A DNA stretch of 64,000 nt, from the NCBI GenBank assembly GCA_965227035.1, contig OZ245724.1, positions 992,001-1,056,000 of the forward strand, in the 5' to 3' direction. The translations under genes were made by a program, and so were the position numbers. The notes beneath the pieces were generated by a model. The model was not told the origin of the DNA. It ran no database searches and saw only the letters and a list, made by a program, of their open reading frames with translations. The stretch comes from CBDDFQ01 sp965227035. GTDB lineage: Bacteria > Pseudomonadota > Gammaproteobacteria > Burkholderiales > Burkholderiaceae_C. Of the stretch, positions 41,111 to 49,477 are shown in pieces (within the stretch, counting starts at the first letter, position 1; every line of letters starts with the position of its first letter).

Positions 41111-42028
41111 ATGTCCAGCAGTTCAGTCATCGATCTTGGCGGCGTGACAATCACGCGGCTCGTCGAAGCAGAGGAGCCACTTCTCAAGCCCGCAGAAATC
41201 TTTCCGGACTCGACACCGGAAATCATCGAAAAAAATCTGGATTGGCTGGTCCCGCAGTTCTACGACCCGCAGAGCGACCGACTGATCATCAGCATCCAGT
41301 CTTTCATCGTCGAGACCAAAGACAAAATCATCGTCGTCGATACCTGCGTGGGCGATTGCAAACCGCGTATCCGACACGACTTCGATCGGAAGCAGTGGAA
41401 CTGGCTCGACAAACTTATCGCACTGGGTATCGATCCCGAAAGCGTCGACGTCGCTCTCTCTACGCACATGCATGTCGATCATGTCGGCTGGCACACGCGT
41501 CTCGTCGACGGCGAGTGGAAGCCGACGTTTCCGAATGCTCGCTATCTGTTCACGAAGCCAGAGTGGGATTACTGGAAAGACAACGAAGGCCATCCGTCGC
41601 TCGCGCGCTCCGGCGACTACATCGGCGATTCGATCTGGCCGCTGTTCCATGCGGGGCTGGCCGATGTCGTCGACATGAACTACCGGATCACCGACGAGAT
41701 CAAGCTCGTTCCGTTTCCCGGACACACACCGGGGCATGTGGGAGTTGCAGTCACTGGCGCGGCCAAAGAGGCGCTGCTTAGCGCGGACCTGTTTCATCAT
41801 CCGCTGCAGTGCGCGTATCCGGACTGGAACACGCGCTTTTGCTTGAACCAGGACCAGTCACGCGCCACCCGTATGGCCGCGATGGAAGAGCTGGCCGATA
41901 AAGGCACGCTGCTGATGCCGGCGCATTTTCCTGCACCGAATGCCGGGCGCCTGGAGCGGATCGCAAAAGGGGAATGCCCCGATCATCCGGAGCATGTGTA
42001 TCGGTTCAGGTTCGTGCCGTTCGAGTGA
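41111..42028 (+). CDS. MBL-fold metallo-hydrolase
   Basis: A cytoplasmic metallo-beta-lactamase-fold hydrolase of 305 residues. The binuclear metal motif is STHMHVDHVGWH, with His119, His121, Asp123 and His124. PFPGHTPGHVGV provides a third His ligand, and LLSADLFHHPLQ the bridging Asp. The size and the wide spacing before the motif resemble quorum-quenching lactonase-like or pesticide-hydrolase-like members rather than beta-lactamases. The substrate is not determined. It likely forms a unit with the upstream Bug receptor. Confidence 0.87.
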   Translation: MSSSSVIDLGGVTITRLVEAEEPLLKPAEIFPDSTPEIIEKNLDWLVPQFYDPQSDRLIISIQSFIVETKDKIIVVDTCVGDCKPRIRHDFDRKQWNWLDKLIALGIDPESVDVALSTHMHVDHVGWHTRLVDGEWKPTFPNARYLFTKPEWDYWKDNEGHPSLARSGDYIGDSIWPLFHAGLADVVDMNYRITDEIKLVPFPGHTPGHVGVAVTGAAKEALLSADLFHHPLQCAYPDWNTRFCLNQDQSRATRMAAMEELADKGTLLMPAHFPAPNAGRLERIAKGECPDHPEHVYRFRFVPFE

Positions 42029-42133
42029 AGGCCTTTTGTCGAGCCGCTACGTACCCCGTCACAACCCGGACTTTCGAATTCTGTAAACATCGGGGTTCGC
42101 CGGCGTTCGCCGACTCCTTCGAGCCGATCCGTT

Positions 42134-43330
42134 TTGACACAGAAATACCTCAGCACGCCAGTGCTGTTCCTCATGGCCCTGGCCTCCGGACTTTGCGCCG
42201 GTGGCAACTACTTCAACCAGCCGCTTCTTCATTCCATTGCCACGCACCTGAACGTGGCGGAATCGACGGCATCGTGGACAGTGACGCTGGCTCAGGTGTC
42301 GTACGCGTTGGGGCTGGTGTTTCTGGTTCCGCTGGGCGACAAATTCGAGCGGCGCAATCTGGCAGTCGTGCTGATTCTTCTTGCGGCCGTTGGCCAGTTC
42401 ATCAGTGGGTATTCGAGCAGCATTCAATCGCTGTTCGTCGGTACGGTGATAGCCGGGTTGTTCTCGGTTGCTGCGCAGGTGCTGGTGCCGGCAGCAGCAT
42501 CGTTGTCCGATCCCGCCAGATCCGGTCGCGCGGTCGGGCTGGTCATGAGCGGCCTGCTGATCGGCATTCTCGGATCGCGAAGCGTGGCGGGCGTGCTGTC
42601 CGATCTCGGCGGATGGAACACGGTCTACAAAGTGTCGGGATTCGCGTTGGTGGCTGTTGCCATCGCGTTGTGGAAGGTCTTGCCGCAATCCACATCGGCA
42701 GCTCATGTGACCTACGCGGAAGTACTTCGCTCCATGGGCACGCTCATTCGTTTACACCCACGTTTGCGCAGTCGGTCGCTGCTCGGAGGCGTGGCGTTTT
42801 CGTCGATGAGCGCCTTGTTCTCGACCATGGCCTTGCTTCTGTCAGGCGAAGGCAACGGCTACAGCGATTCGACCATCGGTCTCATTGGGCTTGCCGGCAT
42901 TGCAGGCGCGTTGATGGCGAATTACGCCGGCCGGATGGCGGACAAAGGATTCGAGCAGCGCACGACCATGTTTTGCGTGACGCTGCTGGCAATCAGCTGG
43001 GGAATTCTTTGGATGGGGAAGTCGTCGCTGATCTGGTTCGTGCTGGGCATGGTCGCGATCGACTTTGCGCTTCAGGGCATTCACATCAGCAATCAGAACG
43101 TGGTGTACGGGCTCGATTCGAACGCGCGATCGCGTCTGAACTCGGTCTACATGACGAGCTACTTCATAGGCGCGGCTAGCGGATCTGCGATTGGCGCTTT
43201 CGCGTGGCAGCACGGCGGGTGGTTCGGCACCTGTCTGACCGGTTTCGGTCTGGCGCTGGCTGCAGGGTGTGCATTCGTTTACGACCGCCGCCTCGCGCGA
43301 ACTGCCGCAGATCCGAGTATCAGTTCGTGA
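42134..43330 (+). CDS. MFS transporter
   Basis: A 12-helix major facilitator of 398 residues in the drug-exporter style: GNYFNQPLLHSIA in TM1 and loop 1, and PLGDKFERRNLAVV as the loop 2-3 signature (GDxxGRR-like). The start is uncertain. A TTG at 42134 gives a natural N-terminus (TQKYLSTPVLFLMALASG), while the first ATG, 13 codons later, would cut into TM1. No good ribosome-binding site is visible. It lies between the Bug/MBL pair and comEC. Confidence 0.84.
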   Translation: MTQKYLSTPVLFLMALASGLCAGGNYFNQPLLHSIATHLNVAESTASWTVTLAQVSYALGLVFLVPLGDKFERRNLAVVLILLAAVGQFISGYSSSIQSLFVGTVIAGLFSVAAQVLVPAAASLSDPARSGRAVGLVMSGLLIGILGSRSVAGVLSDLGGWNTVYKVSGFALVAVAIALWKVLPQSTSAAHVTYAEVLRSMGTLIRLHPRLRSRSLLGGVAFSSMSALFSTMALLLSGEGNGYSDSTIGLIGLAGIAGALMANYAGRMADKGFEQRTTMFCVTLLAISWGILWMGKSSLIWFVLGMVAIDFALQGIHISNQNVVYGLDSNARSRLNSVYMTSYFIGAASGSAIGAFAWQHGGWFGTCLTGFGLALAAGCAFVYDRRLARTAADPSISS

Positions 43331-43407
43331 ATTCGGACATCTAATACAAAAGTAATCGATTTCCGCGGTTAGCATCGCCCCCTTGCCAAGACAGGACGGG
43401 GAACGGC

Positions 43408-45834
43408 GTGGAAATTCGAGGTCGATGTTTAGCGCCCGCTCTTGGCGGACTCGTGGCTGGCTGCGCGCTTCAATTGCAGCAGTCGCATTTGTGTCCGACC
43501 TGGTTTTACGCGCTCCTGTTGTTCAGCACCATGCTCGGGGCGTTCGCCGTATTTCGGTGGACATCCGATGGCGGATTCAAGTTCGCTCCGGTCGCAGCGG
43601 CCGTTCTCGCCATCTGCGCAGGATTCGGATGGGCGGGCTCTTACGCAAGGCACGAAGCCGCGCAGGCCATTGCGCCGCAGCTCGAAGGAGCGGACGTCAG
43701 CGTGACCGGTGTTGTTGCTGCCATGCCGCAGCGCAACGAGCAGGGGGTTCGATTCCGCTTCGACATCGACCATCCGCCTTTCGGCATGCCGCATCATGTC
43801 CAGTTGAACTGGTATACCCACCGCCGATGGCAAATCGTTCCGATGCCGCAGGCGCATATTCAGATGGCCAACGAGTTGAGTGCAGGCCAGCGGTGGGCGT
43901 TTTCCATTCGCCTCAAAGCGCCGCATGGCAACTTCAATCCGAACGGCTTCGATCAGGAGCTTTCGATGTGGGAGCAGGGACTTGGCGCGAGCGGCTATGT
44001 GCGCGACAGCCTGATCGATCCTCCCCGAAGAGTGGCCGACACCTGGCGGTATCCGGTGGAGCAATGGCGAGGCGCGCTTCGAGAAAGAATTTTCGAATCG
44101 ATAGAGGACAGACGCGTTGCGGGCATCGTCGCGGCACTCACACTGGGCGATCAGAACGCAATCGAACGCGCCGATTGGGATGTCTTTCGGCAGACCGGTG
44201 TTGCTCATGTGATGAGCATCTCGGGCTTGCATATAACGATGTTCGCCTGGCTCGCATCGCTTTTGGTGGCGGCGTTCTGGAAGCGATCCGCCCGTTGGGG
44301 CTGGCGTCTGTGCCTGCTGATACCTGCGCCGGTGGCATCGCTCATCCTGGGAGTGAGCCTCGCGGCGCTTTATGCGATTTTCAGCGGCTGGGGAGTTCCG
44401 GCGCGACGAACCATCTGCATGCTGGCGGTGGTCACGCTACTCAAGCTGAGTGCGCGATCCTGGTCATGGCCGCTCGTTTGCCTCGCTGCGATGTGCGCAG
44501 TGGTCGTGTCCGACCCGTGGGCGTTGATGCAGGCGGGCTTCTGGCTGAGCTTCGTCGCGGTGACAATCCTTTTTTCTTCCGGCCGTGGCGAGCCAGCCGT
44601 CTCGCAGAATCTGTGGGGCAAAGCGAAACTTCATTTGCGTGAGCAGTGGATAGTCACCGTCGCTCTCACACCGCTTGGAGTTTTGCTGTTCCAGCAGCTG
44701 TCTGTCGTCGGACTGCCGGCCAATCTCATTGCGGTGCCCTGGGTGACCATTTTGGTGACTCCACTGGCAATGGCGGGTGCGTTCTTCTCACCCATATGGA
44801 ATCTGGCTGGCTATTCAATTTCCGCCCTCACCTGGTTCCTTGACGCGATCGCCGCATTCCCGCTTGCGAACCTTCCGCTTCCGGCGACGCCTTTGTGGGC
44901 AGGCGTGCCGGCCATCTTCGGCGGGGCCTTGCTCGTCATGAAGCTTCCGCGCCCAATCCGCGCGATGGGCATCCCGTTGCTGCTCCCGCTCGTGCTCTGG
45001 AAAGCGCCATCACCTGCATTCGCGCAGTTCGAGTTGCTCGCCGCCGACATAGGGCAAGGGAACGGAGTGGTCGTGCGAACTGCGAATCACGCTTTGGTCT
45101 ACGACACCGGCCCGAAATTCGGTCTCGACGCCGATGCGGGAAATCGGGTGCTGGTTCCGTTGCTGGCCTCGGTGGGCGTGGTGCCGGACATGCTGGTTCT
45201 CAGTCATCGGGATAGCGACCATGTCGGAGGAGCGGCGTCGGTGATGTGGGCCTTTCCGCAGGCCACAGTGCTTTCTTCTATCGAGGATCAACACGAACTG
45301 CAACGACAGCATCCGGCGGTGCGCTGTGCTGCCGGCCAGCACTGGACCTGGGATGGTGTGACCTTCGAGATGCTTCACCCACAGGCAGCCGTGTACCCGA
45401 AAGGGCAGCTCGATGTTTCGCTGCTTCCAAAACCCAATGGCCTCAGTTGCGTACTTCGAATCAGCAATGGAGATCGCACCGCGCTGCTGGTGGGCGACAT
45501 CGAGAAACCCCAGGAGGAGGCGCTGGGCGAATCGTCCAATGCAAAGCTGTTGAAGGCCGACGTTTTGCTCGTGCCGCACCACGGCAGCAAGACCTCGTCG
45601 AGCCAGCCTTTCATTGCCGCAGTGAAACCGCAATTCGCGCTGGTACAGGCAGGTTATCGGAACACCTTCGGGCATCCGGCCATCCCGGTGGTCGAGCGCT
45701 ACGTGGAAGCCAATTCCACGGTGGTCAACACGGCGAAGTGCGGAGCGGCCCACTGGTCGTCTGCCAACCCCGCATCGATGACCTGCGAACGCAAGCTCCG
45801 GGCGAGGTATTGGCACCACGGAAATCACTATTAA
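43408..45834 (+). CDS. comEC: DNA internalization-related competence protein ComEC/Rec2
   Basis: The inner-membrane channel that imports single-stranded DNA during transformation. The 808-residue product is full length. It has an N-terminal DUF4131 region with two helices and an OB-like soluble part, a central Competence domain (MSISGLHITMFAWLASLLVA, residues 270-290, then GWGVPARRTICMLAV), and a C-terminal metallo-beta-lactamase-like domain (LSHRDSDHVGGAASV, LVPHHGSKTSSSQPF) probably acting on the non-transported strand. The start is GTG at 43408 with GGACGGGGAA upstream. No other competence genes are in the window. Confidence 0.93.
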   Translation: MEIRGRCLAPALGGLVAGCALQLQQSHLCPTWFYALLLFSTMLGAFAVFRWTSDGGFKFAPVAAAVLAICAGFGWAGSYARHEAAQAIAPQLEGADVSVTGVVAAMPQRNEQGVRFRFDIDHPPFGMPHHVQLNWYTHRRWQIVPMPQAHIQMANELSAGQRWAFSIRLKAPHGNFNPNGFDQELSMWEQGLGASGYVRDSLIDPPRRVADTWRYPVEQWRGALRERIFESIEDRRVAGIVAALTLGDQNAIERADWDVFRQTGVAHVMSISGLHITMFAWLASLLVAAFWKRSARWGWRLCLLIPAPVASLILGVSLAALYAIFSGWGVPARRTICMLAVVTLLKLSARSWSWPLVCLAAMCAVVVSDPWALMQAGFWLSFVAVTILFSSGRGEPAVSQNLWGKAKLHLREQWIVTVALTPLGVLLFQQLSVVGLPANLIAVPWVTILVTPLAMAGAFFSPIWNLAGYSISALTWFLDAIAAFPLANLPLPATPLWAGVPAIFGGALLVMKLPRPIRAMGIPLLLPLVLWKAPSPAFAQFELLAADIGQGNGVVVRTANHALVYDTGPKFGLDADAGNRVLVPLLASVGVVPDMLVLSHRDSDHVGGAASVMWAFPQATVLSSIEDQHELQRQHPAVRCAAGQHWTWDGVTFEMLHPQAAVYPKGQLDVSLLPKPNGLSCVLRISNGDRTALLVGDIEKPQEEALGESSNAKLLKADVLLVPHHGSKTSSSQPFIAAVKPQFALVQAGYRNTFGHPAIPVVERYVEANSTVVNTAKCGAAHWSSANPASMTCERKLRARYWHHGNHY

Positions 45835-45888
45835 AAAGCTGACAGGGGCCTGGAACTTGCTAAGCTAGGGGCAGGAGAATAGCTCTTT

Positions 45889-47334
45889 ATGCTGAAATTC
45901 GATGAGATGTATACCGGCATTCCGTATGCGGATGGCGGGGTCAGGGATCACTACTCAAGCTACGACAAGTGGCTGACACGGCAGCCAGCCGACGTCATGC
46001 AGGCCAGACGGGCCGAAGCAGAAATGATCTTCCGACGAGTCGGCATCACTTTCGCGGTTTACGGCGCCAAGGACGAGGACGGCGCCGGCACCGAGCGCCT
46101 CATTCCTTTCGATCTGATTCCGCGAATCATTCCTGCCCATGAGTGGGCGAGCATGGAAAAGGGTCTGGTCCAGCGTGTGACCGCCTTGAACCGATTCATC
46201 CACGACGTTTATCACGATCAGGAAATCGTCAAAGCCGGCGTCATCCCCGCCGAGCAGATTCTTCAGAACGCGCAGTTCCGCCCGGAGATGATGGGTGTCG
46301 ACGTTCCCAATCAGGTTTACTCGCACATTGCCGGAATCGACATCGTCAGGGCGCCGAATGCGAAGGGCGAGGGCGAGTATTACGTCCTCGAAGACAACCT
46401 TCGTGTACCCAGCGGCGTGAGCTACATGCTCGAAAACCGCAAGATGATGATGCGGCTCTTTGCCGATCTGTTCGGTAATCAGCGCATTGCACCGGTGGCC
46501 CATTACCCCGACTTGCTGCTGGAAACCCTGCGCGCTTCCTGCCCGCCCGCAACCGCCGAACCTACCGTGGTGGTACTGACCCCCGGCATGTACAACAGCG
46601 CCTATTTCGAGCACGCATTCCTTGCGCAGCAGATGGGCGTGGAACTGGTCGAAGGCCAGGACCTGATGGTCAAGGACAACTTCGTCTACATGCGCACCAC
46701 GCGCGGACCTAAGCGTGTCGACGTGATCTATCGCCGGGTCGACGACGATTTTCTCGATCCTTTGGTGTTCCGCGAAAGCTCCACCATCGGATGTGCTGGA
46801 CTCGTTGGCGCCTATCGTGCCGGCAACGTCAGCATCTGCAATGCCATCGGTACCGGCGTAGCCGACGACAAGTCGATCTACCCGTATGTCCCGAAGATGA
46901 TCGAGTTCTATCTTGGCGAGAAGCCGATCCTGAACAACGTGCCGACCTACATGTGCCGCAACAAGGACGAACTGCAGTACACGCTGGACAACCTGAAGGA
47001 TCTGGTCGTGAAGGAAGTGCATGGCGCTGGCGGCTACGGCATGCTGGTCGGACCCGCTTCGACCAAAGCCGAAATAGAAGAATTCCGGGCTGCGGTGCTC
47101 GCGAATCCGAGTGGATACATCGCGCAGCCCACGCTGAGCTTGTCGAGCTGCCCCACCTTCGTGGAGAGCGGTATCGCTCCTCGCCATATCGATCTCCGCC
47201 CGTTCGTGTTGAGCGGAAAAGAAGTGCAGATGGTGCCGGGCGGACTGACGCGCGTGGCCTTGAAAGACGGATCGCTCGTGGTGAACTCGTCGCAAGGCGG
47301 CGGCACCAAAGACACCTGGATCCTCGAGTCCTGA
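45889..47334 (+). CDS. Circularly permuted ATP-grasp family protein
   Basis: A 481-residue protein of the circularly permuted type 2 ATP-grasp family (COG2308). Recognisable parts are MYNSAYFEHAFLAQQMGVELVEGQDL, YRRVDDDFLDPL, and the nucleotide-binding KEVHGAGGYGMLVGP. Related proteins are predicted to form amide bonds in small-peptide synthesis or modification, but no product is established. GCAGGAGA precedes the ATG. It forms a pair with the alpha-E gene 28 nt downstream, the usual arrangement. Confidence 0.92.
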   Translation: MLKFDEMYTGIPYADGGVRDHYSSYDKWLTRQPADVMQARRAEAEMIFRRVGITFAVYGAKDEDGAGTERLIPFDLIPRIIPAHEWASMEKGLVQRVTALNRFIHDVYHDQEIVKAGVIPAEQILQNAQFRPEMMGVDVPNQVYSHIAGIDIVRAPNAKGEGEYYVLEDNLRVPSGVSYMLENRKMMMRLFADLFGNQRIAPVAHYPDLLLETLRASCPPATAEPTVVVLTPGMYNSAYFEHAFLAQQMGVELVEGQDLMVKDNFVYMRTTRGPKRVDVIYRRVDDDFLDPLVFRESSTIGCAGLVGAYRAGNVSICNAIGTGVADDKSIYPYVPKMIEFYLGEKPILNNVPTYMCRNKDELQYTLDNLKDLVVKEVHGAGGYGMLVGPASTKAEIEEFRAAVLANPSGYIAQPTLSLSSCPTFVESGIAPRHIDLRPFVLSGKEVQMVPGGLTRVALKDGSLVVNSSQGGGTKDTWILES

Positions 47335-47362
47335 ACATCCATCAAGAGATCGAAAGAAATAC

Positions 47363-48322
47363 ATGCTGAGCCGCACCGCCGATCACCTTTTCTGGATGTC
47401 CCGCTACACAGAGCGCGCCGAAAATACTGCGCGCATGCTCGACGTCAATTACCAGACCGCGTTGATGCCACAGTCCGAAGAAGTCGCGACACACGGGTGG
47501 CAGAGCGTACTGAGCATCAGCGAGCTATTGCCGCTGTACAAATCCCGCCACGAGAACGTCACTCCTCGCGAGGTCATGGACTTCATGGCCAAAGACGAAA
47601 CCAATCCGTCTTCCATCGTCTCGTGTCTCCGGGCCGCCCGCGAGAACGCACGCGCAGTTCGTGGAAGCCTTACCACCGAGGCTTGGGAAATCGCCAACCA
47701 GACCTGGCTCGAATGCATTCGCATGCTCAAGCAGGGCGAGTTCGAACGTGCGCCTGCCGAGTTTTTCGAATGGGTGAAGTTTCGCTCGCATCTGTCGCGC
47801 GGCGTTGCTGCCGGAACCATGTTGCAGGACGAGTCGTACCACTTCGCGCGCCTGGGAACTTTCCTCGAGCGCGCCGACAATACGGCGCGATTGATCGACG
47901 TGAAATTCCAGGCGATGCAGAGCGATTTCTACGGCACCGCCACCGAGCGCGATCAGGAATACGACTTCTATCACTGGAGCGCGATTCTTCGCAGCGTGTC
48001 CGGCTTCGAGATTTACCGCAAGGTGTACCGCGACGTGATCAAGCCCGAGCGCGTGGCCGAGTTGTTGATTCTTCGTGCAGACATGCCGCGATCGCTCGCG
48101 GGATGCCTCAACGAAGTGGTGAGCAATCTGACGATGGCTGGCGCCGATCCTCAAGGTGAGACTGCGCGTCGTGCGGGCAAGCTGCGCGCCGATCTGCAGT
48201 ACGGACGAATCGACGAGATTCTGGCTACCGGATTGCACGCGTTCCTCACGCAATTCCTCGATCGGGTGAACGAGCTCGGCGCGCACATTAGCCGCGAGTT
48301 TCTGGTTCCGAATCAGGCCTGA
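47363..48322 (+). CDS. Alpha-E domain-containing protein
   Basis: An all-helical protein of 319 residues (DUF403, COG2307). It starts MLSRTADHLFWMSRYTERAENTARMLDVNYQ and repeats the Glu-rich motif later as LGTFLERADNTARLIDVKFQ, the duplicated helix pair that gives the family its name. It always travels with the permuted ATP-grasp protein and probably assists it. In many genomes a transglutaminase-like gene (COG1305) follows; here the next genes are a convergent MltB and a TgpA transglutaminase. Confidence 0.92.
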   Translation: MLSRTADHLFWMSRYTERAENTARMLDVNYQTALMPQSEEVATHGWQSVLSISELLPLYKSRHENVTPREVMDFMAKDETNPSSIVSCLRAARENARAVRGSLTTEAWEIANQTWLECIRMLKQGEFERAPAEFFEWVKFRSHLSRGVAAGTMLQDESYHFARLGTFLERADNTARLIDVKFQAMQSDFYGTATERDQEYDFYHWSAILRSVSGFEIYRKVYRDVIKPERVAELLILRADMPRSLAGCLNEVVSNLTMAGADPQGETARRAGKLRADLQYGRIDEILATGLHAFLTQFLDRVNELGAHISREFLVPNQA

Positions 48323-48355
48323 TCGATTGGCTGTTTTCTCGGAGGCGTGAGCGAT

Positions 48356-49477
48356 TTACTTCGCTCGCGCCTTTTCTATTTCGTCGCCCAACTCGATGAC
48401 CGACATCGCGTAGTAACTGCTCCAGTTGTAGCGCGTGATGACGTAGAAGTTTTCGGTACCGGCCACGTACTGCGGCGGGTCCGTTCCGTTCTGCAGTTCG
48501 ATGAGCGCGAGTTGGCCCTTGTGCGCCACGCCGTCTGCGTTCAACACAGCGCCTTTGTCGGTGAAGCTTTTCGGGCTGAATGTCGGAAGAATGTCCGGTG
48601 CCATCAACGCGTCCATGTCCAGCTTGCTGGTATCGAACGAAACCGGGTAATGGGTAGGCATGCCGGTCTGCCAGTTGAATGCCTTGAAGTAGCTGGCGAC
48701 CGATCCGATTGCGTCGACCGGATTGGTCAGATCGACCTTGCCATTGCCGTCGAAATCGACCGCGTATTTATTGAAGCTGGAAGGCATGAACTGCGGCATC
48801 CCCTGCGCGCCGGCGTAGCTTCCGCGAGGCGCGTACACATCGCCCTCTATTCGGCTCTGATGCTGCAGAAACTGCTCCAGCTCCTGCCTGAAGTAGGCGC
48901 TGCGTTCGGCGGCTCGCGGATGTTCTACAGGAAAGTCGAAGGACAGCGTCGCCAGCGTATCGATCACGCGAAACGTGCCCATCTGCTGCCCGTAAATCGT
49001 CTCGACGCCGATGATGCCGACGATGATTTTTGCGGGTACGCCGTATTCGGATTCGGCGCGCTGCAGGGCGGCTTCGTTGTCGCTCCAGAACTTCACGCCA
49101 GCCCCGATTCGAATCGGATCGATAAAACGGCTGCGGTAAACGCGCCAGTTCTTCGGTGTGCCTTGCGGTGCCGGGCGCATCAAGCGAGAAGCGACTGGCA
49201 AATAGTTCGCGCCGCCGATGGCTTTGCGAACCCACTGCGGATCGAGATCGCGTCTGGCGGCGAGGTCGTCTGCGAAGCGCATTGCGTCGTCGCGGGTTGA
49301 GTAGGGAACAAGATTGGCCGAACTTTTCGCTGCGGTCTTCACAGCCGGTTTGGCGGACTTGACTGCGGCCTTCGGTTTCATCGGACGATCCGGCGGACCC
49401 GCCAACGCAGACGTGGCGATCACCGATGCAGCAATTGAAACGAGGACGAAATTGTGGCGATGCGATTGAAGAGTCAT
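48356..49477 (-). CDS. mltB: Lytic murein transglycosylase B
   Basis: Exported enzyme that cleaves peptidoglycan to 1,6-anhydromuropeptides. The 373-residue product has an N-terminal signal segment (about residues 9-27, ending SALA-GP) without a lipobox, followed by a Lys/Ala/Pro-rich linker. Catalytic Glu159 is in IVGIIGVETIYGQ. A later YAGAQGMPQFMPSSF and the EF-like loop DFDGNGKVDL fit MltB. The ATG overlaps the tgpA stop as TAATG, so the two are coupled. It is the last gene of the moxR-DUF58-tgpA-mltB unit. Confidence 0.92.
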   Translation of the reverse strand: MTLQSHRHNFVLVSIAASVIATSALAGPPDRPMKPKAAVKSAKPAVKTAAKSSANLVPYSTRDDAMRFADDLAARRDLDPQWVRKAIGGANYLPVASRLMRPAPQGTPKNWRVYRSRFIDPIRIGAGVKFWSDNEAALQRAESEYGVPAKIIVGIIGVETIYGQQMGTFRVIDTLATLSFDFPVEHPRAAERSAYFRQELEQFLQHQSRIEGDVYAPRGSYAGAQGMPQFMPSSFNKYAVDFDGNGKVDLTNPVDAIGSVASYFKAFNWQTGMPTHYPVSFDTSKLDMDALMAPDILPTFSPKSFTDKGAVLNADGVAHKGQLALIELQNGTDPPQYVAGTENFYVITRYNWSSYYAMSVIELGDEIEKARAK

